A DNA stretch of 64,000 nucleotides from Rhodoblastus sp963727035 (GTDB taxonomy: Bacteria; Pseudomonadota; Alphaproteobacteria; Rhizobiales; Beijerinckiaceae): NCBI GenBank assembly GCA_963727035.1, contig CAVSEY010000021.1:124001-188000 (forward strand), in the 5' to 3' direction. Below, piece after piece: positions 31,135 through 40,301 of this stretch. The notes beneath the pieces were generated by a model. It saw nothing but the letters and a program-made list of their open reading frames with translations. It was not told the origin of the DNA and ran no database searches. Within the stretch, counting starts at the first letter, position 1. The number at the start of each line of letters is the position of its first letter. The translations under genes and the position numbers were made by a program.

Positions 31135-31235
31135 AGGTCGCAGGGTAATAACTGGGGTTCGCTTGGGAGGCAGGTTTTTCAGAAGCGCCTGGCAGCGGGT
31201 CGACAGGAGACAAAAGCGCGCCGGGGTGATAGGAG

Positions 31236-32267
31236 ATGATACGCTTCCAACGGGATCCCATGCTGCTCTTCAAGTTCGCTGGACGCTTGGCTTTCATTCC
31301 GCGCAATATCAGCCCGCTTCTGGCCGTGAGGAAAAGGGCGCGGTTGGTGCGCGAGTTTGGCGCGGAACGCGCGGCGCTTCCGCTGATCGACTCGGATCTC
31401 GGCGGCGGTTGCGAAGCACATCGCACATGCTCCGCCCATGTGGACGCCATAGCCGAAAGCGCCAGCTACTGCGCCGGGACAGGATTCTGCCGGGCGAACC
31501 AACTGGTGGCGGCCAGTCGCCGCTGCAATCGATCTGACCGCTTTTCCGAACAGCCAAGCCTATCTGAAAGCGGTGTCGCGGGCGACCAAAGGCAAATATC
31601 ACCGCTCGGCCAATCGCGCCCGGCGCAGCCATTGTCACGTTGAGCGCATCGATCCGGCCAATAGTTTATCCCGGCGAAACGGAAATGCGAGGCTCGACGC
31701 TCTGGCGTTCGCGGGGACTTGGTAATTGATGCTCTGCGCTGGCGCGAACGGAGCGAGACGCCCGAAAAATTTACGCCGCCCGTGATCGAAAAGCCACACT
31801 GCAAAAATCACTGGCTGGCGCGTTTTGGCGTGTTTTTGCCAATGGCGGAGGGTGAAAAGCTTGTCGCTCATGCGGTGTTGCAGCGAGCCGGCGACATTGT
31901 TTCGATCGACCATTTCTTGGGTCACGCCGAACTGCTGCGCGAGGGCGTGACCAAATTGCTGATGTTCGAGATCATGACGTGGCTGCTCGACCGCAACGAT
32001 CCCCAGGTTCAGGGTGTGCGCTACTGCCTCCAGGGCGCGATCGAGGATGGCGGCCGCGGTTTGATGGATTGGAAACGCTATACTCAGTTCAAGCCTTTTG
32101 CGCTGCGTTTCCCACGTCCCGGGCGGTTCGTCTTGCCAGCGGATTTCGATCCCGAGGAATATTTGCAGTTGCATGCCGACGTGCGTTTGTCCGGGATGGA
32201 TGCGAGGCGACACTACCGTCTTTATGGCGTCCACGAAGGGCGCGCATGGCGAAAGGCGCAAATGTGA
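31236..32267 (+). pseudogene. GNAT/FemAB-like acyltransferase with C-terminal glycan-locus repeat domain, broken in three places
   Basis: Coding sense moves through three frames: from 31236 (FKFAGRLAFIPRNISPLL), then DLTAFPNSQAYLKAVSRATK with KYHRSANRARR near 31,531-31,650, then YPGETEMRGSTLWRSRG, then back to the first frame at about 31,719 (VIDALRWRERSETPEKFTPP to 32267). Total length is a multiple of three, consistent with three one-base insertions. The middle resembles GNAT or FemAB-type transferases (weak). The end, FDPEEYLQLHADVRLSGMD then YRLYGVHEGR, matches the repeat domain found at 55,685-56,319. Either a true pseudogene or sequence errors. Confidence 0.55.
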
Positions 32268-32425
32268 CTTCGGCAAGTTGCGTACGCAGTCTGTTGCAAG
32301 CTCAAAGCCAGCCTCGGTAAGAACCCGGATTTGATTTCCGGCCTATCAGCGCGCGCCGACGTCGTGAAAGGGCGGGGAGGATCACGCCGCTTGTCTTTAT
32401 CGAGAAAAATCGCACAATCCTTGTC

Positions 32426-32731
32426 ATGAACCATGATTTTGAGCTTGTGAGATTGATCCTGCTTTATCTGGACGCGGTCGAGCGATCGCCGCCCGAACCC
32501 ATTTTTGTCGATCTCGTCGACCTTTCAACGCGTTTCAACGATTCGGCGCTCAATGTCCTGGAAGGTCTTTCCCTCCTGCACGAAAGGGGCTTCATTCAAG
32601 GGCCCGGAGCTTATGACGCCGATCGCTACATTTTCAGGAAACTGACCGCGAAAGGAAAAATCCTTGTCGCTGCACTTCGGAACCCGAAAGATTGGCAGGA
32701 AGCGAAGGCGCTTTATTTGCCGGCGCCGTAA
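32426..32731 (+). CDS. DUF2513-like small protein
   Basis: 101 residues beginning MNHDFELVRLILLYLDAVER, with GLSLLHERGFIQG in the middle and LTAKGKILVAALRNPKDWQE near the end. This is the layout of DUF2513 proteins, winged-helix-like small proteins often found in prophage and mobile DNA. The match is from memory of the family, moderate. Convergent with the AlgX-like gene. Confidence 0.55.
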   Translation: MNHDFELVRLILLYLDAVERSPPEPIFVDLVDLSTRFNDSALNVLEGLSLLHERGFIQGPGAYDADRYIFRKLTAKGKILVAALRNPKDWQEAKALYLPAP

Positions 32732-32778
32732 CCAGATGGCCGTCGCTGGCCAGGACTTTTGTGTCCGGCGGCGCATCC

Positions 32779-33813
32779 TCAAAGCGCAGCGAGTTTGGCG
32801 GCAAGCCACCGAGAGAACCGACGGCGCCGCGCACGGAAAATCTGGCGTGCTTCGAGGGCAGGCAATATCAATCGATCCTGTGGCGTGATCGTCATGAATC
32901 GCTCGGCGATTTCGGTTATCAGAATATCTGGCTTGTTTTTCTTGACATGACGCCAGTCGATGCTGGATGACCAGATAAACTCCACACGCCGAGCATTTCC
33001 AGCCAGCAAGCCGGTCAGGAAATTCTCGCGTTGGCTGGCGAAGGAATCACCGAACAAGAGAATCCGTTGTGGATTTCGCGCATTGTGATTTTCAAAAATC
33101 GACCGGCTACCAAGGTGAATTTCGCCGCCATAGGCTGGATCTTCCAGGATGTCGCTAACGCCATTCACGAAAACGCGCCGGGCGGAGCCGGAAAATTCAT
33201 ATTCCGCCACTTGTTCCCATCTCGCCGGTTCCAGCTTGACGCCGAGGTCCATGCGCGCCGGAAATACCTTGTGTGGGCCAGCAAGAGGATTTTCACCAGG
33301 CTCCAGGCCGAGTTGCTCGCAAATGTTCTGGTAGGCAAGAACGCATCCGTCGGGGGTCCAGTGCGTGTCCGTCTTCCAATAAAGATCGACCAGATCGCGC
33401 TTGGTTCGCATGGGCGCGACCAAATCGACCCAGGAATCAAAAGCCGGGCCCGCCGCCAGCATGTCCTGGAGGCGCAGCGTCGGCGCCAGATCGGTATCGA
33501 CCAGGGCCCTGGCCTGCTTATGGCCATAAATGGTGAGCTTGTCGGGAATGACGACGTGGGCGTAGCGTATGCCGAGCGCCGCGCACTTTTTCCGCCTCTC
33601 TTCTATCAGGCGACGCCAAGCCGAAAGGGTCCTGTCCGGCAAATTGCCGCCGTCCCGGTCATACAAGGTCGTGACATAATTCGAGCCGCCCGTCAGGAAC
33701 AGCCAGCCGTCGAGGCCTTCATGAATCATGTCATCGGCAGCGTCCAAAAAAATATTCCTCAACCTTATGCAAGACCGCGACATCCAATGGTCGACCCGAG
33801 CCATATCCGTCAA
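32779..33813 (-). CDS. AlgX/AlgJ-like SGNH acetyltransferase-type protein
   Basis: 344 residues. Signature elements of the AlgJ/AlgX/DltD-like SGNH family are visible: GLDGWLFLTGG (about 33-43), VVIPDKLTIYG, the catalytic-type KTDTHWTPDG (Asp149, His151) and ILLFGDSFAS (Ser257). Such proteins take part in O-acetylation of exported polysaccharides together with an MBOAT partner, which is not in the window. No signal peptide or membrane anchor is evident at this start, so the true N-terminus may lie further upstream or be lost. Transcribed opposite to the neighbouring glycan genes. Confidence 0.75.
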   Translation of the reverse strand: MTDMARVDHWMSRSCIRLRNIFLDAADDMIHEGLDGWLFLTGGSNYVTTLYDRDGGNLPDRTLSAWRRLIEERRKKCAALGIRYAHVVIPDKLTIYGHKQARALVDTDLAPTLRLQDMLAAGPAFDSWVDLVAPMRTKRDLVDLYWKTDTHWTPDGCVLAYQNICEQLGLEPGENPLAGPHKVFPARMDLGVKLEPARWEQVAEYEFSGSARRVFVNGVSDILEDPAYGGEIHLGSRSIFENHNARNPQRILLFGDSFASQRENFLTGLLAGNARRVEFIWSSSIDWRHVKKNKPDILITEIAERFMTITPQDRLILPALEARQIFRARRRRFSRWLAAKLAAL

Positions 33814-34348
33814 GATGAATGCCGGTTTCGAACGGCCGGTCCACAGCTTTTGACGCGGCGGCTTGCGACGAACGACTCATCGACGGCTGCTCAATCCCGC
33901 CTGCGCAGCGCCGGCTCGCGCCATCCCGCTCAACGCACCCAAAAGGGCAAATCCGACAGAGCGGATCCAAAACTGGATGAAAGGTGGGCGCAAGGGCGCC
34001 ACTTTCGAGCGATCGCCTTGCTTCGACGGAAGCGCGCTAGAGAATCGCTTTTTATTCCAGTATGTGTTCGGTCGACATACAACGGAATGCGGCCGGCCAC
34101 CATCGCCGGCGAGGACCACAGCCGGCGTGGAAGTCTTCACGCATTGGATAGGTGTAGACCTTAGCGTACGTATGACGTAAAGCCTATACTTGCCGCGTTT
34201 ATAACTAAAAGTGAATAGAGCTGCTGTTCTAATGAGATTAAAGCTGCACAAAGCAACTGGCAGGAACCCATATTTTATATGCAATTTGGCAAAAAAATAC
34301 CATAATTTCACTTCACACTGGTTTGATGCATAGCTGGGGTGGTGCTGA
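33814..34348. other. Intergenic, composition boundary
   Basis: About 535 bases between two divergent genes. The left part is GC-rich like the chromosome; from about 34,180 it turns strikingly AT-rich and likely carries the promoter of the following gene. Open frames here overlap on both strands and show no family features. Confidence 0.4.
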
Positions 34349-35401
34349 ATGTACTTTTGTATCGACGCTGACGATGGGGATTGTGTGCGGGGCTGGGTCG
34401 CCCCAAATAATCCCAATGCCGTTCCAAGAATAATTATTGCAAGGCCAGGCCAGCCAGAGGTTGTGATAGAGGCCAACTTGATGCGCTCCGCTATTAAAGA
34501 TATGGGATGGCATGGGACCGGGCAAGTCGGTTTTGTGATTGGTACTGATATACTTACTGATATTGCTACACTTGATGAATTTACTCTTCTCGAGGCCGAT
34601 AGCAGGCTACCTATATTTCGTCGATCGAGGACAATGACGTTTATTGACAAACGACTATATTTGTTCGATACAACTATTTTGATACAACGTCATCTCCACA
34701 ACGCTATAACTCGGCATTTTAACCTTTCTTATTTCAATGCCGAGTCGATTCCGCTCGAAACATTAATGACAATCACTAGTAACAAATTCACGAATTCGAT
34801 TTTAATGAAGGGGCGTTCCAACCTTAATCGTTACAGCCCTCTTTTAAACAACGCCGAATTCACGAGGGTCGCGCTTTTGCGCGATCCGTTCATTGAGCTT
34901 GCAGAGCGATTGATGTGCTTGAATATCGTGTCAAGAACAGCAGGAACCTACTCCGATTCGGTCGGCATGCATGGTCTTGAGAGCTTGGTTCCGCTCGCGA
35001 ACGCTCTTTCATTTGACGATCCGACCTCAATGGCCGCGGTTTTTCGTAACGCAACCCCTGAACAGCGCCGGGCGCTATCAGATCCCATGACGCGTCTTTA
35101 CGGGTGCGAACTGAACGAGGACCCGCGACACCGGCACGTGAGTGTGGCGCTGGAGAATCTCGCAGGTATGGATTTGGTCGGTACCCACAGCCAATTCGAA
35201 ATCTTCCGAAAATTGCTGCGCGGGCATCTCGGGCTAGACATTTTTGATAGCCAAAATCCAGTCCAATTTGAAACCATCGCCACGGTCGCCGAAACGTTGG
35301 CTCGAGTTGGTCCGGTTGTCGATCTCCTCGAAAATGATATTTTGCTTTATTCTTGGGCGGAGGAGGCAATCGCCAACGGATTGAACCATGCCAGCGTTTG
35401 A
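34349..35401 (+). CDS. Unrecognised glycan-locus protein, paralogue A
   Basis: 350 residues, no family recognised. The N-terminus MYFCIDADDGDCVRGWV looks like a small beta-rich domain ending TGQVGFVI (residues about 1-65); the middle has RLPIFRRSRTMTFIDKRLYL and SILMKGRSNLNRYSPLLNN, then VALLRDPFIELAERLMCLNI, which faintly recalls sulfotransferase phosphate loops but lacks their Ser. It is clearly homologous along its length to the protein at 45,673-46,749 (35 of the first 64 residues identical by my count). Lower GC than core genes. Transcribed towards the TPR-DUF1796 gene. Confidence 0.75.
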   Translation: MYFCIDADDGDCVRGWVAPNNPNAVPRIIIARPGQPEVVIEANLMRSAIKDMGWHGTGQVGFVIGTDILTDIATLDEFTLLEADSRLPIFRRSRTMTFIDKRLYLFDTTILIQRHLHNAITRHFNLSYFNAESIPLETLMTITSNKFTNSILMKGRSNLNRYSPLLNNAEFTRVALLRDPFIELAERLMCLNIVSRTAGTYSDSVGMHGLESLVPLANALSFDDPTSMAAVFRNATPEQRRALSDPMTRLYGCELNEDPRHRHVSVALENLAGMDLVGTHSQFEIFRKLLRGHLGLDIFDSQNPVQFETIATVAETLARVGPVVDLLENDILLYSWAEEAIANGLNHASV

Positions 35402-35476
35402 CCATTTTCGGCACACGCCAAACTACCCGCCCGACGAACGCGGAGAACACGAAAGATCCCAAGGTGCTGAGCATGA

Positions 35477-36787
35477 GTGCGCTCGATAGAACTCCCTGAG
35501 GCGATAAGGATCAATATCGCCGATGCCTTAGACGAGGGAGACTACCTCGAAGCGGCGCGAATTTGGGGTCGCCTTCGCATTGAAAGTCCTTCCGAAGAAT
35601 GGCTACGGGTTGAGGAAATTGGCGCGCTAACCATGGCGAGCGCTTGGAGCGAGGCTGAAGACTGTGCGTCGCAAGCGATTAAGGATTTTCCGCATTCCCT
35701 GTACATTCGAATAGCCCAAGCCGTAATTGCGCACCGATCATACGATTGGCAGGTTGCTGTTGATCGTTATGAGAAAATACGTTCACAATTTGATCCTCTT
35801 GAATTTCAGGATTCGCTAGCCACGGTCCTTTCTCAGCTTCACTGTTTCGAGCATATGCTGGATTTCGATAGCGCAGCCCAGCTTGCTAACGCGTGGTGGC
35901 CATTCATCCGTCGTACTCAATTTGGATTTCGGCATGAAGTATTTTTGCTTGGTACTTTATTGCATGGGCGACATAGGGCCGCTCATACAAAGTGGGCGCT
36001 ACGCAGCGTTCCGACCGGCCTGCGAAAGAATTACATTGCCCGGGTTAAAATCGCGATCCAAAATAGCACCTGGATCGAACGAGACGCGAAAGCTGTAACG
36101 ATCTTATCGCTTGGCCAGAATTGTCTGCCGTGGATGTTGCCTAATCGGTGGGGTTTGCGACCTGCGGCCACCGACATGTCCCCTATAGGCCCCTTCGATT
36201 ATTTCCCTACGGTCGGCGATAAAGCCGCGGAAGCGCTAAACAGCAATTTCCAGCCATTTCTGGATGACGACGCTTTAAAAACGTTTACAACCGCAACGAA
36301 AATTCCAGCATTAATGAATGAACGGATGCAAGCGTCTTTTTTTCATGAAACTGGAAACTGGTGGGCGGCGAACGATTGGTGTAAACTTAAAGAATCATAT
36401 AACCGCCGTATTTCTAATTTTAGGAAACATATTCGCAACGGTAACATTTTATATATATACTGTGTTTGCGGCCCCACATGCGTCGAGTCAATAGTTGATT
36501 CTTATCATAAAATGCTGGATGATAAGCAATCCCGCCTTCTCATCATTAATGTCCAAAAGGTTCCACTATCGCTCGAGCCCAGCACAAAAAGGGTGTCGCT
36601 GATAAACGCCCCGTACCCTGAGGATTATAGTTGGACTCAATGGGAGGAGTTTACGAGCGACCGGGGGTTGGCCTTTGAACTCGGAGTCGTTAATGCCATT
36701 AAGACTACAATTTCGCAGCTTCTCAGTGATGACCTGCCAAAGGCGTCACTGCCGTTTTTCCAATTCCGGCTGCCTCGTCGGCTGTAA
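35477..36787 (+). CDS. TPR protein with DUF1796 papain-like peptidase domain
   Basis: 436 residues. The first half is helical with TPR-like repeats (ALDEGDYLEAARIWGRLRIE, SAWSEAEDCASQAIKDFP). The second half opens with ILSLGQNCLPWMLPNRWGLR (Cys216) and SPIGPFDYFPTVGDKAAEAL, the hallmark of DUF1796, a predicted papain-like cysteine peptidase or related fold. Members are often found with surface-polysaccharide genes; the role is unknown. The start is uncertain: GTG at 35477 is used because the ATG at 35473 is out of frame and stops after eight codons. GC is lower than in the core. Confidence 0.7.
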   Translation: MRSIELPEAIRINIADALDEGDYLEAARIWGRLRIESPSEEWLRVEEIGALTMASAWSEAEDCASQAIKDFPHSLYIRIAQAVIAHRSYDWQVAVDRYEKIRSQFDPLEFQDSLATVLSQLHCFEHMLDFDSAAQLANAWWPFIRRTQFGFRHEVFLLGTLLHGRHRAAHTKWALRSVPTGLRKNYIARVKIAIQNSTWIERDAKAVTILSLGQNCLPWMLPNRWGLRPAATDMSPIGPFDYFPTVGDKAAEALNSNFQPFLDDDALKTFTTATKIPALMNERMQASFFHETGNWWAANDWCKLKESYNRRISNFRKHIRNGNILYIYCVCGPTCVESIVDSYHKMLDDKQSRLLIINVQKVPLSLEPSTKRVSLINAPYPEDYSWTQWEEFTSDRGLAFELGVVNAIKTTISQLLSDDLPKASLPFFQFRLPRRL

Positions 36788-36811
36788 GATTTTTGTCTGG
36801 GATTCTTTCCG

Positions 36812-38530
36812 ATGAAGTTTTCTGAAGCTCTCGCGTTGACCCATGCGAATAAGAAAAGATCGAGAGTCGAATCATTCACAATATATCTGGTCGTGGGTTC
36901 GACTCCAATGCATCTTGGAGTCTTTGTTACCGCATGGGCCGCTCAACTGTTGCCTCTGCGGTATATCGAATGTACTCTGGGGCCTTATGGTGACGTGATC
37001 AATGGGCTAGCCAGCGCTAAACTACACGATTCACATGCCGTTTTCGTCGTTCTCGAATGGTACGATCTCGACCCCCGGCTGGGTCTGCGGCGCTTCGCCA
37101 CGGGAACTGCGGAAGTCGAACGGGATATGCTCCGAACGATCGACGAACGGTTAAGCCTGATTGGCGAAGCTGTGGCGCAGGTCGCATCGAAGGCGCCAGT
37201 AATTTTGGCGCTCCCAGGTCTGGAATTGCCGCCTTTTTTTCTCGTTCCGGGTCGGCAGATGAAAGCAACGGAATTGTCGCTCCGGCGACGAGTTCTCCAA
37301 TTTGCCGAGAATTGTGCTGAACGAGCGGGTGTAACGATATTAAACCAAGCACGACTGGATCGCATTTCCTCACCTCATTCAAGGCGCTCTCCGAGTGGAG
37401 AGCTTGGTGCAGACTTACCCTTTGAGGCGCCTTACATGTCGGCGCTCGCCGAATGTTTGGTCAAAGCGTCGGCTCCGGCACAACCACTGAAAGGTCTCAT
37501 TACCGATCTTGACGACACCCTCTGGCGGGGTCTCGTCGGCGAGGTCGGATATCTGAACGTATCCTGGAGCCTTGACGACAACGCGCAAATTCATGGCGTC
37601 TATCAGCAAATGCTGCAGGGACTCGCGGAACAGGGTGTTTTTATTGGCATCGCGAGCAAAAATTCTCCCGAAGTTGTCGGGCCGGCCTTAAAACGCGCCG
37701 ACCTATTGGCTCCAATGGCAAAGATCTACCCGATCGAGATCGGCTGGGGACCGAAGTCAGAAGCGGTTCGACGCATTCTCTCTCGGTGGAATATTGGAGC
37801 CGAGGCGGTGGCCTTTGTCGATGACAGCAATATGGAGCTTGAAGAAGTCAGAACCCATTTTCCGGAAATAACAACATTGCGGTTTCCGACCAATGACGTG
37901 GGCGCCGCGCTGGAACTGATGGAAACGCTTAGAGATCTGTTTTGCCGCAACTTCGTGACCGACGAGGACAAGCTGCGCGTATCCAGCATGCGACGGTCAG
38001 AGGAGATTCGTGCACAACCTGCAACATCGCTTGATTTCCTAAAAGGTTTAGCGGGGACGCTACACTTTGACTTCAACCCAAGCCCGAATGAACCTCGACC
38101 GTTAGAACTGATAAATAAAACCAATCAGTTCAACATCAATGGGAGAAGGCTTGAAGCCGCCGATTGGGCCCGCGTCTTACGGAATCGTTGCAATTTTGCC
38201 GTCACTGTAAATTACCGGGACCGACTCGGGCAAGTTGGGACGATTTCGGTGGCCGCAGGTCGCGTTGAGGGCCGTGTCGCAACCATTCAAACCTGGGTTC
38301 TGAGTTGCCGCGCCTTCGCGCGGAGGATTGAGTACGTTATCTTGGAGGTTATAGGGAGCTACCTTGGCGTGGATTCCTTGGTCATCGACTATATGGCGAC
38401 GGAAAAGAATGAGCCGCTTCGGGCGTTTCTTCGGGGCCTCGGCGGAGATTTGCCGGAACCCTCTGGATTTGTTACGATCAATACCCCCGCTCCCAGCGGC
38501 CTTCATGAGCGAGTTTTCCGTGATCGATAA
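36812..38530 (+). CDS. FkbH-like HAD-IIIC family protein
   Basis: 572 residues. Domains in order: FkbH N-terminal SGNH-like region (about 20-220), a HAD phosphatase domain with DLDDTLWRG (Asp232 and Asp234), IASKNSPEVV and AVAFVDDSNMELEEV, and a C-terminal GNAT-like region with ELINKTNQFNINGRRL. FkbH enzymes capture 1,3-bisphosphoglycerate and load a glyceryl group onto an acyl carrier protein. The ACP gene overlaps its 3-prime end, exactly the partner needed. In polyketide pathways this makes glyceryl-ACP for further modification; here the setting is a polysaccharide locus. Confidence 0.88.
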   Translation: MKFSEALALTHANKKRSRVESFTIYLVVGSTPMHLGVFVTAWAAQLLPLRYIECTLGPYGDVINGLASAKLHDSHAVFVVLEWYDLDPRLGLRRFATGTAEVERDMLRTIDERLSLIGEAVAQVASKAPVILALPGLELPPFFLVPGRQMKATELSLRRRVLQFAENCAERAGVTILNQARLDRISSPHSRRSPSGELGADLPFEAPYMSALAECLVKASAPAQPLKGLITDLDDTLWRGLVGEVGYLNVSWSLDDNAQIHGVYQQMLQGLAEQGVFIGIASKNSPEVVGPALKRADLLAPMAKIYPIEIGWGPKSEAVRRILSRWNIGAEAVAFVDDSNMELEEVRTHFPEITTLRFPTNDVGAALELMETLRDLFCRNFVTDEDKLRVSSMRRSEEIRAQPATSLDFLKGLAGTLHFDFNPSPNEPRPLELINKTNQFNINGRRLEAADWARVLRNRCNFAVTVNYRDRLGQVGTISVAAGRVEGRVATIQTWVLSCRAFARRIEYVILEVIGSYLGVDSLVIDYMATEKNEPLRAFLRGLGGDLPEPSGFVTINTPAPSGLHERVFRDR

Positions 38531-38774
38531 AAGCAATACCACCCAGAGAAAACTCATCCGCTGTTTTCGAGACACTTTTGGTGACAGTCTCCCCCCCGAC
38601 GTCACGCAAGCGACTATGGAGAACACTAAAAATTGGGACTCTATGATGACGTGGACGCTGATCATGCTTTTGCAAGAGCGGTTTGGAATTGTCATTGGGT
38701 TAGATCAAATTCAATTACTGAAAAACTTCTCCGGATTTGAGGCATATTTGGTTAGCAAACTACATACGAAATAA
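38505..38774 (+). CDS. Free-standing acyl carrier protein
   Basis: 89 residues with a helical ACP pattern and the phosphopantetheine attachment site NWDSMMTWTLIMLLQERFGI (Ser46; DSM instead of the common DSL). It overlaps the fkbH-like gene by 26 bases, suggesting coupled translation and a dedicated partnership. Likely carries a glyceryl or derived acyl group (inference). Confidence 0.85.
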   Translation: MSEFSVIDKSNTTQRKLIRCFRDTFGDSLPPDVTQATMENTKNWDSMMTWTLIMLLQERFGIVIGLDQIQLLKNFSGFEAYLVSKLHTK

Positions 38775-38930
38775 CTTTCCTACCACTAGTGGTAGCGAGA
38801 ATGCTCTAAGTGTTAAGTCGGTGGCTCGCTCGCCTGTTCTACATTCGACAATGTCGAAATCATTGGAATAATGCGCAAGTTCGGCTGGGCTTATCAGAGC
38901 GGAGATTTGGAGTTTTGGTCGGAGTTCTGA

Positions 38931-39762
38931 ATGGGTACGGATCTGAGACGAACGGTGATCGCCGGGATCAAACTGCAAGGCAAGAAGATTTTCTGAAATT
39001 GGCCCCCTTGATCGCCCGATCGTTAAGAAAACGACTGGGTACGACGTTTATTATCTCGACCATTGCAACCAGGACGAGCTCAGAGATAAATATTTGGATG
39101 ATCCTGGCGTTTCAAAGGAAAATATTGTTCATATTGATTTCGTATCTCGGTCCGGCGGAATATCTCCAGATATTGTAATGAATGGCAAATTCGATCTTAT
39201 CGTTGCATCACATGTTATAGAACACGTTCCTGATATCGCGGGGTGGCTGTCCGCTTGCGCTCATGTATTAAGCGATAACGGGGTTATTGCGCTTGTCGTA
39301 CCTGATCGAAGATTTACGTTTGATAGGTTCAGGAGACTTTCTACGTTTTCTTCTGTTAGGGGCGCTTATAGTGGTGGCTTTAAACGGCCGGGCTTAGAAA
39401 ATGTTTGCGATCATTTTGCTAATGTTGCGCACGTAAGCGCAGCAGATGTATGGAAGGGCGTAGATGTGTCCGATTCGCCGCGAATACACGATGCCGAAGT
39501 CCTAATGCGCGCGATCTCAGATTGGAAGGCCGGCGGTTATATCGACTGTCATGCGTGGGTGTTTGAGTATAGTAGCTTTCGCGATTTTATACAGAAAATA
39601 TTAAGCGAATTCGGAATACCGCTGTACGTTGATCGTTTGTCGGCTCCATTTAAGGGCCACAATGAGTTTTACGTCCAATTACGAAAGCTCGGCGCGCCAC
39701 TTAGCCTTGAGGCCAAGACGATGCGCTTTTTGCGCCGCTTTTTTCCCTCAGCGCTGCGATGA
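38931..39762 (+). CDS. Class I SAM-dependent methyltransferase, frameshifted in this sequence
   Basis: The ATG at 38931 (GGAG upstream) gives GTDLRRTVIAGIKLQGKKI and then hits a stop; the following frame reads EIGPLDRPIVKKTTGYDVYY without interruption to 39762. Dropping one T from the TTTT at 38989-38992 joins them as a normal glycine-poor motif I of a class I methyltransferase, and the overall length is one base too long. Later motifs FDLIVASHVIEHVPDIAGWL and LSDNGVIALVVPDRRFTFD are clear. It probably methylates a sugar or the ACP-linked group (inference). AT-richer than the core. Confidence 0.75.
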
Positions 39763-39894
39763 TGTGAACCGCGCCGGGTTTAAGGACCACTGTACGGCGG
39801 CGTTTTTCCCGCATCCTCCTCGGCATTGACAGCGCCGCGCTGGAGCATCCACCATGAATCGTGTATGCATTGCGCTGGCATGGAGGGCAATTCG

Positions 39895-40248
39895 ATGGGG
39901 CCAGCTTCGGCGGCGGAACCAAGGAACGATGCGGAAAGGCGCACGCTCGAACCGCTCGACCTCGACATATTCTACCCCTATGGCTTTCAAGGCCGGGAGA
40001 TGATTGCCGTGCGAGCGCCGCACGCCATGTCCGAAAAGGCCGCGGGTCTGGTCGGACGGACGCTGCGCATGGAGGGCGCGCTCTACATCATTCTCGGCGT
40101 TCACCGGCAGATTTCGGGGCCGATCGCCGCTCAAGAGCCAGTTGGCCTCGAAGTCCGGCCCTGCAATTCCGAACTCCTAGCGTCTTCAAGCTTTCCAATA
40201 TCGCCTTCGAGCGCTACGGTGCGGACAAGTTTTATTTTTTCTCACTAG
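39895..40248 (+). CDS. Hypothetical protein, possibly frame-broken at its end
   Basis: 117 residues from the ATG at 39895, chosen because GGAGGG lies seven bases upstream. The stretch YPYGFQGREMIAVRAPHAMS then LVGRTLRMEGALYIILGVHR looks coding, but after about 40,170 coding character seems to move to another frame ending KFYFFSLEEKSSRLNRAHKF. No family assigned. Confidence 0.35.
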   Translation: MGPASAAEPRNDAERRTLEPLDLDIFYPYGFQGREMIAVRAPHAMSEKAAGLVGRTLRMEGALYIILGVHRQISGPIAAQEPVGLEVRPCNSELLASSSFPISPSSATVRTSFIFSH

Positions 40249-40301
40249 AAGAGAAATCGTCGCGTTTGAATCGCGCGCACAAGTTCCGGTGATCGTCAGA
40301 T

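Noticed and set aside
33031..34164. 377-codon plus-strand frame opposite the AlgX-like gene
   Set aside because: Shadow of the AlgX-like coding sequence, which has the GDSF and TDTHW motifs in the proper order.
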